Assembly: GCA_035771175.1 (NCBI GenBank) | Contig: CM069608.1 | Span: 14,040,019 to 14,104,018, forward strand | Direction of reading: 5' to 3' | Source of the DNA: Paratinospora sagittata | Taxonomy: Eukaryota; Streptophyta; Magnoliopsida; Ranunculales; Menispermaceae | DNA: 64,000 nt | Part shown: positions 13,560 to 24,720 of the stretch, piece after piece | Layout: the number at the start of each line of letters is the position of its first letter | Numbering within the stretch: the stretch's first letter is position 1 | Program-made: the position numbers and the translations under genes | The notes under the pieces: generated by a model | What the model was told of the DNA's origin: nothing | Databases searched by the model: none | The model's input: the letters and a program-made list of their open reading frames with translations, nothing else

Positions 13560-14774
13560 TAGTATGCCACAAAAAATTAGAAGATAGTGTCACTTTATTT
13601 GAGAAAGAAAAGGTATTACATGTAGAAGGTATAGAAGACTTATCTTCATTTCTTATTTGCTCAGGTTGTGCCAAGAAAGCGTTACAAGAGTGAGAAGAAC
13701 CATTTGAAAAACATGTTTTGTCCAAGATGTATAGACTTTCTACTAATCTACCAATTGCCATTACTTCTTCAGTTTGCAGGTCTTGTATAAGACAATGTGT
13801 TGGAAGAAAAATGAATTTAAAAAGAGTTGTTTTAGCAAGTTTGTTAACAGACAAAAGATTGAACTTGAAACTAGGTACATGTAACGTGTGTGTAAGAACT
13901 AATTTAGGATGAAGGGTAATCTTTCCAGTATGACGTACTAATGTGGTAGAGCCATCAGGTAAGAATATAGATGTGGATGGAGATACTAAGGTAGGTTGTT
14001 CAAACAAGTTGAAATTGGAACACATATGATTTGATGCCCCTGTATCAATAATCCATGTTCCAGGTTTTAATAAATCTGAAGCATTCAAGGCAAGAATAAG
14101 ATCATTACCTGAAAATTCTCCCATTTGTGCAAGATTTGTGTAACTTGCATCTACAATTGACTTTCCTTTCACCATCTTAGCCACCTCTTGCTACACCATG
14201 CTTGCTATAGTAGATCTCCAATCTTTTACTGTATTATCTTGATCAAAACCAACATCCAAAACGTACCCACCATATTGGCCATATTCTTGATGTTTGATTT
14301 GCCTTTTTGATTTTGAAGTTCTTTGCACCAATCCAGATATTCATGTAACTTGAAACAGTTGTCCTTAACATGCCCGGTAGTTTTGCAATGTTCACAATAT
14401 CCATCATTCTTCTTCCCACTGTCCTTTTTCTTATCATTGCCTTTGTTTCCCCCCATCTTTCTTGAAATTCTGAGTTTGGACCATCATAGCAATATTACCA
14501 ACTGCTTCAACATATGTTACTTGCACCTCTCTCTGTTTTTCAACTCTCAAAACCAAAAAATATGTTGTATTTACGCTTGGCAAAGGATCAGTAACTAGTA
14601 TTTGATTCTGATATTGTCAAAAACATCGTTCAATCCCATTAAAAACTGCATTAGCCGATTAAAAGAAGTAACATCAGCTACTGTCTTTGCAGCTCCACAA
14701 ACACATTGAGGAATCGACATTAGGCATGCTAATTCATCCCATAATTTCTTTAATTTTTTATAATATTGGGCTAC

Positions 14775-16162
14775 TGATGGGTGCAAACCGCAAGCGTTTG
14801 GTTGCCAAGTTATAATATAAACCGATGAGAATCGGGTATCGTCCTCAGAGATTGAATTACTACACTAATTATATCGTACCTAGCCTTAATTTTATCTAGA
14901 AAGCCAAATTGTGATGATCAATGAACTAAAATAATAATTAAACTAAAGCACTAATTAAAATCGCAATTTATCATAATTTTGTGAAGAAAAATCAATATTA
15001 AAAACATCTAGAGATTAGATTTCACCTAATTATCAATTATGCAATATTAGACATGAATGTTATCAAATCCTTATTCAAGTTAATAAGTCAAAATCCTATT
15101 ATTTCTAGCACCCTCTATCGAGTGCAGCGTTAGAATCTATTACCAAAGCACTAGTTTCGATCTATCGATAAAAACCAATATATTAGCAATGCATTATGCC
15201 TTGCGATTTTCCTACAACTTCATAAGATATCGCATATCTATCGATACTACAATCATCTCATGTCATATTTCTCATGTTCAAACCTAGAGAACCCTCTATC
15301 GAGTTCCACCCCCCCCAAGTCTATGATCATTCGATCCGTGGCCAAGAGCTCAAAAGCATTAAGCATGGAGAAATATAAATAAACTATGAATAATTCATTG
15401 ATAATAAATAAAAGCTAATGTTATTCCATAATCTCTAATATAGGATCCATCTCCTCTCTAGACTAACAAATTAGTTCATAACTTGGAATAACAAAACCCA
15501 AAACATGTAGAGAAACAAGAAAATAAACATCAAAACCCAAACTAGTTGCTATTAAACTTATAAAATCCTCCTTGTCTCCAAGTCGTCTTCTTCGCGTTCC
15601 TTTGCTCCTAGCCATCATTCTCTTTTCTCAAGTGTATACTTCTCAAAAAACCCTAAATTTTGATATATAATATGGCCCAAAGTCGTGTGGAATTGGAATT
15701 GGAAAGTGTGAAAAAAACTTGCTAAAATCGCAAGTTTTTCCCTTTCAGCGCCACGACGCTTAGAATCGCAACTTCTTCTTTTTTCTGTTTCACCACCCCA
15801 TCGCCGTGGCGCTCAAAGCGTCACACTTCGCCTAATTTTTGTGGACTTAGCCAATTTTTGCCTATTTTCGACTTGGGTTCTTCGTGCTTCTCCTTTGCAC
15901 TTTCTTGTACATATTTTCATCATCCAAAATCATGACTAACACATCTAAATACCTACAAAATAAAACAAATCAAATCAATAACACACTGAAATATGAAATG
16001 GATCAAATCATAAACTAATAAACCAAATTAATGCATAAAAACCCAAATTATCCTAAAATAACAATTGCATCAAAACTAGCATAAACACGTGAACAAATGC
16101 ATAAAATGTCCTAAAACACACCTAAAACATTCTCTAAAACCTATCTAAATATGCAACTATCA
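14775..16162 (-). mobile_element. Solo LTR (1388 bp) inserted in Copia Gag
   Basis: Flanked by the 5-bp duplication GCTAC (14770-14774 and 16163-16167). It begins TGATGGGTGC and ends ACTATCA, giving TG...CA termini on either strand. Gag coding sequence continues across it, from the SVA just left of 16167 to SVAQYYKK at 14774. There is no internal gene and no second LTR, which fits a solo LTR left by recombination. The minus orientation (TGATAGTTGC start) is inferred. Interior features include an 'accctctatcgagt' block repeated near 15110 and 15290. Confidence 0.85.
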
Positions 16163-16686
16163 GCTACCGACATGTTGCCCTAAGAAATTGAACTAATTTC
16201 TCGTTGCAACTGATAAAGCAATGGTCCGTTCGATTCACCAAATCTTTCAACCAATTCATCCCATAATTCTTTTGCTATAGTTGTGTAAAGAAAAGCCTCA
16301 ACAATTTCTTTAGAAATTGAGTTCAAAATCCAACATATCACCATACAATCAACACATTTCCATTGTTCATACTCTGATGAACTTACATCTGGCATCTTGC
16401 ATTTAGCATTAATAAACCCTAATTTCACTTTTGCTCCTATGGCTATTTGCATAGATCGACTCCAAGAAAGGAAATTATTACCTGTCAATGGTGTCGAAAC
16501 CAAGATCATTCCCGGATGATCGGAGTTCTGGAGATGCAGAGGATCACCATTACTGAAAGAACGAACCATCATCTCGTTCACGATTTCATTCCTCTCAAAT
16601 CCAGAGCTTGAAACCCCAGCCATCTTGAGTATTAATTCTCTGTTAAATCGATCTCCAAATATCGATTACCACCTCAAAACCAGATT

Positions 16687-16698
16687 GCTCTGATACCA
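16687..16698 (-). other. Primer-binding site (initiator Met tRNA) of the Copia element
   Basis: The minus-strand sequence TGGTATCAGAGC directly follows the LTR end. It is the usual Copia site complementary to the 3' end of initiator methionine tRNA. The Copia elements at 48650-48661 and 55594-55605 have the same site. Confidence 0.9.
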
Positions 16699-17015
16699 TG
16701 AACAGAACAAAGTTTTGTAAACAAGATCTAAATCTTGTTACTATAACAAACGAAAAAATACAGCAGAAAACGTAAAAAGAGGAAAAGAAATCAGTCCTCG
16801 TATATTATTCACAGCTATCACCTGTACATATATATATATATATATACAAGACTATGACTACCTAGCTAGTTGTCATAACAAACAGCTCACAACTGTTATA
16901 ACAGTTTAACTCACTATGCTCTGTTATTTACAACAGCACATTCACACTAAGCTTTGTCATTAGTAATTAATTAGCTTTGTAAATACAATTAGCTAATTAA
17001 TCTAGTATCTTTACG
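16699..17015 (-). repeat. 5' LTR of the Copia element
   Basis: A 317-bp LTR. The + strand begins tgaacag and ends gtatctttac followed by g where the other LTR has a. It contains the TA microsatellite at about 16830 and matches the left LTR from about 16795 onward. Confidence 0.87.
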
Positions 17016-17331
17016 TCCAACCTCTTATTTTAGTTTTGTTTCAGAGATAAAACGTTTCTTATTTAAAATCTCAACTTCTTACTATAAAAATAGTTGGTTT
17101 ATTTTATCTAAATATATTTATTTTTTTATTTGGGTGTTACTTATATATATAAGATTAATAATTAAATTCAAGTTAAAATGATCATTTAATGTATAATAAT
17201 TATATTTGTTGGAGCAAGATTTGACCAACACTAGAAAGTGATGATGTTGAGGAAACGTACTAAGCTGGAACCACCTAGTTGTCCTTTCACGAGCTAGGTA
17301 CTTCGAACCTATAAGGGAAAAAGAAGGAAAA
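17016..17331. other. AT-rich intergenic stretch
   Basis: No ORF, repeat border or RNA-like structure recognised. AT-rich up to about 17210, then mixed sequence up to the LTR-like start at 17332. Confidence 0.5.
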
Positions 17332-17733
17332 TGTCACACCCCGCACGGACGCGCCTAAACTGGCGGGACACTAGCGAACGGGGTGCGAATGCATTATAAC
17401 GATAATAGCAGAGTTAGCGGAAGCAAAATTTAGTACATGAATTTCAGAATATTTTTGTACATGAAATGGTTAAAAGAACATTCTCCCAAAGTCCCCAATA
17501 AATAATAAAAGGGTACAAAATGCGAGCCCAGAAACCTGCATCGAGTCCACCCTAATCTCCTGTGAAAAATTGGATAACAACGGGGTGAGCTACGCACTCA
17601 GTGGGTAAGATAGTTCGTGAATATAACAATTAATAAAGCAAACTTCATAAGACCTGAACGTTCGGGCGGGTGCCCGAATGAATTTTTTTTTTTGTGCAAA
17701 ACCTAGGGTATTACACTATACAAAAGGCCTTTT
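17332..17733. repeat. Gypsy-type LTR fragment beginning TGTCACACCCCG
   Basis: Begins TGTCACACCCCG, typical of plant Gypsy LTRs, and carries 'cggggtgagct...ctcagtgggt' at 17580-17605, the block shared by several LTR-like repeats in this window. It is cut short by the inverted repeat that begins at 17734. Confidence 0.5.
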
Positions 17734-18148
17734 TGTCACACCCTGCGGATGTGATGGGTACCTCATACTAGAACATACCACATCCATAGCACCACATAAT
17801 ATTGTCCCATCCCGGTGTACAGCCCGCCACACAAGGACATCTCGTACCTCCGGGATCATTTGTCCATACTATTCATGAATAGTGCAGGGCCTCCCCCGGA
17901 TTCGAACCTCAAACCTCATATAGGTTGATTTCGCAATCCGAGTAGCCATTGAAACAACCTATATGAGGTTTGAGGTTCGAATCCGGGGGAGGCCCTGCAC
18001 TATTCATGAATAGTATGAACAAATGATCCCGGGGGTACGAGACGTCCTTGTGTGGCGGGTTGTACACCGTGATGGGACAATATTATGTGGTGTTATGGTT
18101 GGGGTACGCTCGAGTAGGAGGTACCCATCACATCTGCGGGGTGTAACA
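17734..18148. repeat. Large inverted repeat of a tRNA-related unit
   Basis: Two arms of about 190 bp face each other. The left arm starts tgtcacaccctgcgg and the right arm ends gcggggtgtaaca. Both contain the B-box-like GGTTCGAATCC and the 'aggccctgcactattcatga' segment found in the unit at 6591-6857. The spacer is about 30-40 bp around 17925-17955. The arms differ at several sites (for example 'catactagaac' against 'ctcgagtagga'), so the palindrome is not freshly made. No flanking duplication seen. It could be a foldback transposon or two SINE-like copies in opposite orientation. Confidence 0.7.
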
Positions 18149-18742
18149 GAAAATAGGTTATCGTAAGGAACATCGGTTTAGTGCAGGCTAAAGACCCTCT
18201 GATACCTAAGTCAGTTTTGTGTTCTCTTGGGAATTAAGAGTGCATTAACTGGAGTAATTAATGACTTACCTCATTTAAGGGGGATTAATGGTGTATTTAT
18301 AGAGGTGGGGTCATTGGCCAGGTTGGCGGCGACACGTTGCTCCATGTTATAAGCTTAAAATCTTAAGGCCCTGCACTATTTATGAAAAGTATGGACAAAT
18401 GATCCCGGGGGTACGAGACGTCCTTGTGTGGCGGGTTGTACACCGTGATGGGACAATATTATGTGGTGTTATGGTTGGGGTACGCTCAAGTAGGAGGTAC
18501 CCATCACATCTGCGGGGTGTAACAGAAAATAGGTTATCGTAAGGAACATCGGTTTAGTGCAGGCTAAAGACCCTCTGATACCTAAGTCAGTTTTGTGTTC
18601 TCTTGGGAATTAAGAGTGCATTAACTGGAGTAATTAATGACTTACCTCATTTAAGGGGGATTAATGGTGTATTTATAGAGGTGGGGTCATTGGCCAGGTT
18701 GGCGGCGACACGTTGCTCCATGTTATAAGCTTAAAATCTTAA
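17991..18742. repeat. 376-bp direct tandem duplication
   Basis: 17991-18366 and 18367-18742 are almost identical. I see only a few differences, such as 'tcatgaatagtatgaac' against 'ttatgaaaagtatggac' and 'gctcgag' against 'gctcaag'. The unit includes most of the right arm of the inverted repeat plus LTR-like sequence with a 'gtgtatttatagagg' TATA-like motif. The near-identity points to a recent local duplication or an assembly artefact. Confidence 0.9.
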
Positions 18743-21107
18743 ATTTGGTATGGGTCCTTATTCAATTGTTATTATTGTCGAGTCGAGTTAGCTCGATACG
18801 CCGAGCTGACGTCAGCATTGTTCCTGAGCTCATCGGGCAGTTGAAATTGGCCGATAGCCTGTGATATAGTGCTCAATATGCTTAGCTATTGTCTTTTCCA
18901 AATCTAGGGGCAACTTGTGTCACGACCCCTCTCCGGGTGACGTCACGACCGGCACAGTACCCCAGATAATACCACAACACGACAAAACCTGAGACACTGA
19001 TAAGTTTCTATGCCGAAAGTACCTAATAAACTCAAATACATAATTTGTATATGATCAAGATAATTGAACCAAAAAAAAAGAAATAATACATCATCATCCA
19101 AACACATGATGCCATCTATCCAAATAATTATCATAAGGTTCAATTATCCTCAAATATTAACATGGAACTCAAAATAATAGTCCATCATTCCTTTGTTCAT
19201 CATATACAGTCCAAACAACCACTACTATCTATGTTTTATATACAATAGTACCCGTGATAGTTATATACAAAAACAAAAGAACAAAACAATTAGAACTAGT
19301 CACAAGTCCCCAAAATATACAAACCAAAACCTACGTTCAAAAAGAAGAAAAAAGAAGGTCACACTGACTCTAAGCCTTGCCCTTTCCTTTCTGATCTGAA
19401 CCTAAAAAAGTAGGGAAAAATGGGGTGAGCTCAACTAGCTCAGTGAATATTTTTCACAATAATCTCCACGTACGCATTTAGATAAAACATGTATGATACT
19501 CGAAATCTCATTCATAAACCAAATGCACCAAAGAAAAATCATAATATACATGATTCCAAACTAAACATATGATTTATGCATCTTTTTCATAAAATTATGC
19601 CAATGCCTCCATGAGGTCACAACAGAATAACACTGCCTACACTTCCCCCATTGCGCTATGGGTTCAGACCAGCATATTATCCAACACTAATCCTTTTACC
19701 CTTACATTCCTCAGTGATTCGGAAAGTCCTTTCCACGGAGTACCAATCCAAGTATTCCGGCGGCACATTTTCCCGAAGAACAAGTAAGTAGAAAGACAAC
19801 AATGTCAATGCATAAATTTCATGCTCATGTTCTTAAACACAATGCACATATATATAATAGGATGCATATCATTCAACAATTCAATTTCATATAAATACAA
19901 TGCTATAAATGGAGAAGTAAGGTGAGAAATACTCACAAACAATCCAATAGCCAATTAAACAAGTCAATTACATTCCAATTGGCCAATCAACTCACATAAA
20001 CCTGAAACAAATCATATAGATACACCAAATGATCAATTTCAAGTCAATTATGTCTAAATACATAATTACTAACTCAATTCATATCTAATTCACACCAATT
20101 TGGATTAGAAACACCCAATTCAATTCAATTGACCAATTCCAATTCAAATGCCTCAAAAGCCCCAATTTTGATAAATCTCTACATGGTCAATTTGAACTAA
20201 ACACCATGCTACACCATGGAATTCATTAAATTGGTTCCATACTTTAATAAAGTATGCCAAGAACATCAACATAGCTCACATGCACATCATTTGCACACCT
20301 AAATCATAATAAATTCCATCAAAGTCTACAAACATGCTAAGTTTCAATTATTCAAGCTAAACTCGTCAATATAATGGAAACTCACCATTAAAGCATGTAT
20401 AAACACTTCAATTAATGGAATCTAAGCTCAAAATTGGTAGGTTAAAGTTTGAAATTTCGAAACCCTAACTTAACCCCAAATTTCAACTCATGCATGTGAT
20501 CAAAACATCCAACCAAAGCTAGAAATCAACCCAATAAGCTAAATCATGGAAGAAATCTTACCTTGGGAGACAAAATCACAAACCCTATTAAAAAAAACCC
20601 CAAACTTCTCCTTCACTCTCATTTCTCCTCTTTTTTAGCTGGAAATGTTGCAAATGAGGAAGAAAAAATGAGTGAATTGCTTATATACAACCTTGGGCCC
20701 ACCTGCAAAATGTTGAAAAAAAAAATTGCCCAAACGTTAGAAGCGCGCTTCTCCCCCAAGGGAGCGCGCTTCTTAGTTCAAAAGTGAGAAAAACATGTCT
20801 CAGCCATTTCAGAGAAGCACGCTTTTCCCTTTAAGGAGCGCACTTCTGCTACCCAAAAATTGAAAATTAACATTTCTAAGTGTATTTTCACTTACACATT
20901 TATACCAACAACATAGTAAACATAAAAATTTACAAAAATACTTCGTATACACACAAAATATAAATATTATACACATTAAATACATACACAAGACCTAGAG
21001 TCGGGCATTCTACGTCATTGTGACATCATATGAGAAAAGTGGGTCGTTACAGCTTGTGTAGCCATCCAGGTGTCTGATAGATCGGAGCATCAAAAAATGG
21101 GTCCAAC
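18149..21107. repeat. LTR-like repeat split by a later insertion
   Basis: 18149-18917 and 21052-21107 appear to be parts of one LTR. 'ggggcaacttg' on the left continues as 'tgtagccatcc' on the right once 18918-21051 is removed. It ends 'gggtccaaca' at 21107, followed by 'tctacccctagactctg', resembling the LTR end and polypurine side of a minus-strand element. No matching LTR or coding region is nearby, so the parent element is fragmentary. Confidence 0.45.
18918..21051 (-). mobile_element. 2.1 kb LTR-like unit (TGTCACGACCC...GGGTCGTTACA)
   Basis: Termini TGTCACGACCC and GGGTCGTTACA are short inverted repeats, flanked by ACTTG and GCTTG (4 of 5 bases match). No coding domain. It carries 'ggggtgagct...ctcagtg' at 19422 and the perfect 14-bp palindrome AGAAGCGCGCTTCT at 20739-20752, with degenerate copies through 20850. 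A diverged opposite-strand copy lies at 29524-31395. Likely a solo LTR of a Gypsy element, with the sense strand inferred to be minus from the TGTAACGACCC start. Confidence 0.75.
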
Positions 21108-22144
21108 ATCTACCCCTAGACTCTGATTAACTCTCAGCTGGTCGATTTTCCTTGAGAAGTGTAATGTAGCGAGTCGTACACTATGTCGATTTGCTTCTTT
21201 ACTCTTTTTGTCGTTTGATTTTACCTTGAGATATGCATTGCATTAAATGTCGCACATGTGGGCCTCCCTATAAATAGTTGGATCCATCATTTGTGCTGAA
21301 CAAACTGGCGAACTTCCACCAAGCAAAATCAAGTTTCTTTACAATGGAGAAACACTTGAATAGGAATTTCATATAAGAATAAAAGAAGGCTTTTGAACTC
21401 TGAATTGATGGAGATTTGTTGTCTATATTATCAAGAACCTGAGCATAAGTTTTTGGATGTTTACGCATCTGAACAAGAGAAAAGGGGAAAAGTGACAAAC
21501 AACAATTTCTCAAACTCTATTAATTTTCCTTTTCAATCTTCTTAATTTCCTTCTCTCCATTTCTTTATTTTTTAAAATTTTGCTTTATCTTTTGTTTTTC
21601 ATTTATAGTTGTTTGTTTGGAACCTTTTTTTTTGTCAAGTTTTTATTTGCCATAACCTTTTTTCTATCTTACTTATTTTTATGTTCAAAATTTTGCATCA
21701 TCTATCTCAATTCATCTACATATAATACTATTTCTATTTCTAATTTTTAATTTATCTTTCTTTTTGAATATTTTTTTTTCCACATTTACATAGTTTTATT
21801 TTTATTTTTGCCTACTTACTTCATTAGTTATTAAGTTAAACATACAAATTCAATAACGTCTTATGAACCTACGTGCATCCGTGGTTCGTAAAGCTTTGTG
21901 ACCCGACCACCCACTCAGCCTAATCAAACACGATCATGAATCTGGGTCGGGTTGGGTGGAAAAAAAAGAAGGCCCAATAAGGTCGAGTTGGGTTTCGAGT
22001 TTAAGCAAAACCCAACTTGATAACCCCACCTGACTTGATCATTTAATGTTAAAAATATTTTTTTAAGTAGTGTTAAGTTTTTTCAATACAAATTAAATAT
22101 TTTATTCTAGTTTTATTGTAATTTGAAAGTTAGGCTAACTTTTA
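21108..22144. other. AT-rich intergenic stretch around the MULE target
   Basis: No supported gene. 'ctccctataaatagttgg' near 21265 looks like an LTR-type TATA region, so the left part may be more of the fragmentary retroelement. From 21540 the sequence is very T-rich. 21890-22030 has repeated 'gggtcgggttggg'-like bases of the kind common in short DNA transposons. The same sort of bases resume after 25184, so the MULE sits inside it. Confidence 0.45.
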
Positions 22145-22507
22145 GAGGACTGCTAGTTGAACCCCACATGTCCCCTATCATCACCCCACTAAACCAAAAA
22201 TATTGAATTTCTAAACTACCTTTCTGTCAAATGGCGTAAATGACCTTATTTTAAATTGTATTCCCAGCTCTCCCACTCGCCCATTAAGCCTACCCACCAT
22301 ATTATTCATCTTCTTCTTTCTTCAATTCCTTCTACAAATCACTTCTCTAATCTACACATTTTTTTGCTTGTAAGTACAAATTCAAAGTCTTTTTGGTTTC
22401 TTTTAAAAAGTTTAAACCATTTTGAGAAGATTTTAAAGTGATTTTGGTTTCTTTTGAAAGATTAGGGCATTCAAAAACTTCTATCATAAACACATATTGG
22501 TAGCACT

Positions 22508-23613
22508 ATGGCACAAGAAGCAAGCTTTTGTGACGACGTACATCAAGGAAAGGTAAGTTTTTGGTGTATTCGAATGGTTCGTTGTTTTTTTTTTTTTTTG
22601 CAAAAAATCGCACTCTGGTTCGGCCTTTCATGGCCTAACCTTATACAGCAGATTCAGCCCTGTGTAGGTTCGACCACATAAGGCTGAACCTTATGAAGTA
22701 GGTTCGACCCTAGGTGGCCTTACCGAAGCTTACTGTTCGGTCATATATGGCCGAACCTAAGCTTATGGTTTGTCTATATATGGCTAAACCATATATTTCC
22801 AATTTTTTTTAAAACAATTATGCATTCAATTCTTATGTTATGTATTTAGGTTTATTTGATGTGGTTTATGATCTTATTTGGTTATTGTTTGTCTAATTAT
22901 AATATTTTTGATAATTTCAATGTGAAGAACCATGTCTAGAGATGGTTGTTGACTATACGGAACAGTTCACCCCCAACATTTCGTTCAATACCAAGGAGGA
23001 ATTTATTTCATGGGTTCAAGATGTTAGGATGAGGAATAGGTTAGTGATTATAATTCGAAATTCAGATGCGGGGGGGAATAGTAGGCGAGCAAGAATCAAG
23101 TTTTCTTGTGAAAGATATGGTCACTATAAATTCATTGCTCAGAAATGTTCAACTAGTAAGAAGGGGAAGATAAGTGAAACTGGCATGAAGAAGTGCAGAT
23201 GCCCTTTTTTGTTAAACGTTAAGAACCCTCGAGATGGTGAATGGATATTGAAAGTTGCACGCGACACCCATAATCACCCAGCTGCAAAGCACTTTGAAGG
23301 GTACTCATATGCTGAAAGGTTAAACGATGAAGAGGTAGAAGTCATGACTAAGATGTCAAAGAGTAATGTTTGACCGTTGGAATATGGAGGCAAATGTCAG
23401 ATGCAACAATTGTTGCACAAGTTAGAAGAAGAAAAGTACATCGAGTGGCACAGGTGCGAAAAAGGAACTGATGTTGTTCAAGATATATTTTGGGCTCATC
23501 CTATTTGTGTAAATCTTCTGAGGTGTTTTCCTTATGAGTTGTTGATGGATTGTACATACAAGACCAACAAGTACAGATTTTCATTACTACAAATTGTTGG
23601 AGATAAGCAATAG
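22508..23613 (+). pseudogene. MULE transposase with FAR1-like zinc-binding N terminus, truncated
   Basis: 22508 starts a short possible first exon (MAQEASFCDDVHQGK, then gtaagt). The main frame runs from 22942 to 23373 and has a FAR1-like pattern: a CERYGHY region, KKCRCPF, then THNHP. A stop at about 23371 interrupts it. In the same family order, 23377-23613 follows with LEEEKYIEWHRCEKGTDVV, then WAHP and LLMDCTYKTNKYRF, the start of the MULE transposase core with its first catalytic Asp in MDCTYKTN. It stops where the PMD fragment begins, so the rest of the catalytic domain is missing. It would bind element ends and cut DNA if intact; this copy cannot. Confidence 0.82.
22610..22795. repeat. 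Cluster of GGTTCGGCC inverted repeats, left side of MULE
   Basis: Four or five short imperfect palindromes of the form GGTTCGGCC...GGCCGAACC with 4-8 bp spacers, for example 'ggttcggcctttcatggcc' near 22618 and 'ggtcatatatggccgaacc' near 22739. They lie in the presumed intron between the two transposase exons. Confidence 0.75.
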
Positions 23614-24444
23614 GGACCCGCGTTCTAGTCTTGTCACAGAACAATGTGCAACCAAGCAGAAATAATATAAATGCCCTCATCGTGCACTCCACTAGGGGGT
23701 AGGGATTGTCATCATCCTTCACAGTACCAAAGCGCTCTTTTAGCCAGTGCTTACTGACAAATTGCCTTTTCGCAGATTTGATCTCATTCACTACATCAGG
23801 CTTTGAAACTCCCAACCCTTGCATTAGTAATTCAGCTGCATCTTCGTTGTCTATTGGTATGGCTGAGACAGTTCTGCCTATGACAGGAATGTCGAGAAGT
23901 ATCTCAACATCGTCAAGGGTAATTGTCATTTTACCAAAATGAAGGTGAAATGTGTTCGTCTTTAGTTGCCATCACTCCACGAACGCAAATATCAATGTCT
24001 TGTTGGCGAAGGAGCACGAACAACCAATGAGGAGACTCAACCCAGATCTTTGTATGATTTCTTGGAGTCTTTGTTGATCGGGGTGGCATTTTAGATCCCA
24101 ATCACCCACTTTTGCTCCATGATTTATACACTTAAGTGGGGATCGACGCTATGAACAAAAAAAAACAAATATGAATAGTCATTATTAATAAGAAAGAACC
24201 GTCAACAACAAGAGTATTATAAAAAGGGATGAATACTTACTTTATTTACCCATATAGCTGCATCGACATGGTTCTTAAAACTAGTTAGTACGGCGGGATC
24301 AGTAGGGCCTCCCGGAAATGAGACAGAGGCATTCTCATCTTTTTTAGTGTTTATGCTACCTTGAATAGTGTGTTGCCTATTTGTCTCGTTTACTTGTTCT
24401 TCTTCTTTTACATTGTCCGCAATGGAAGGTAAATTGGATTCCAT
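23614..24444 (-). pseudogene. Plant mobile domain (PMD, MAIN-like) gene fragment
   Basis: Exon 1 is 24444-24241 (68 codons, with FPGGPTDPAVLTSFKNHVD) and ends at a GTAAGT donor. Exon 2 starts at 24148 after a TAG acceptor. It encodes VGDWDLKCHPDQQRLQEIIQ, then AFVE, a stop (TGA at 23974-23972) and WQLKTNTFHL, then MTITLDDVEILLDIPVIG and LVECTMRAFILFLLGCTLF. This is the N-terminal half of a PMD, a domain found both in host MAIN/MAIL1 proteins and inside transposons. It ends abruptly near 23614 against the convergent transposase fragment. The in-frame stop and truncation make it a pseudogene. Confidence 0.85.
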
Positions 24445-24589
24445 ACGTTGTCATCTCCTTTTGATGTTGTAAGCCGAGTGTGTGAGCCACTTTGCTCACT
24501 AGAAGTGATATTGTGTGTCCTTAGCATATTTGTATAAAATAAAATAGTTAATTAGTCATTACAAAAAAAAATGAAAATTTAGGGAGGGA

Positions 24590-24720
24590 AGAGGTTTGGC
24601 CCTTCGTGGTTGAACCTCTTCCCACAGTTCGGCTACTCAGGGTCGAATTGTAACAGTTGGTTTGTTTGATTCCGGCCGAATTGGTTCGGCCTTGCATGGC
24701 CAAATCGACGAAGAAGCTCA
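24590..24720. repeat. Cluster of GGTTCGGCC inverted repeats, right side of MULE
   Basis: Contains 'ggtttggcccttcgtgg', 'cggccgaattggttcggcc' and 'ggttcggccttgcatggcc', the same kind of short palindrome as at 22610-22795, located just upstream of PMD exon 1. Confidence 0.7.

Larger units (their letters stand above)
5898..16623 (-). pseudogene. Copia Gag-Pol polyprotein, fragmented
   Basis: Read on the minus strand from the right. 16623-16180 is Gag N terminus (LTGNNFLSWSRSMQIAIGAK). 14786-14595 is more Gag (SVAQYYKKLKKLWDELACL). 14456-14226 holds a CX2CX4HX4C knuckle (CEHCKTTGHVKDNC). 14184-13560 is protease with active site DTGAS, running into a pre-integrase region. 11797-11251 is integrase core (TVVDDFSRATW, then IIRTDNGAEF). 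11243-10413 is the integrase end and linker. 10358-9891 is RT with YVDD. 6479-5898 is the end of RT and RNase H (CDADWA, SRSSAEAKYR). Internal stops and frame changes occur between blocks, for example a stop after Gag residues EISSIS near 16180. The element cannot make an intact polyprotein. Confidence 0.9.
5427..17015 (-). mobile_element. Old Ty1/Copia retrotransposon with three nested insertions
   Basis: A minus-strand Copia element. Its right (5') LTR is 16699-17015, followed inward by a tRNA-Met primer site at 16687-16698. Its left (3') LTR is 5427-5666, preceded in element orientation by a purine tract (AACTTGAGGGGGG). Gag, protease, integrase, RT and RNase H pieces occur between them in Copia order. 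Three later elements interrupt it at 6591-9885, 11798-13559 and 14775-16162, each with a 5-bp duplication. Removing them leaves about 5.1 kb, a normal Copia size. The left LTR lacks roughly 110 bp of its outer end and no target duplication is visible for the host element, so one edge has been lost. Confidence 0.88.

Noticed and set aside
17880..17960. tRNA gene candidate with GGTTCGAATCC
   Set aside because: A- and B-box-like motifs are present, but no acceptor stem or cloverleaf can form. The unit is repeated elsewhere, so it is a SINE-like relic.
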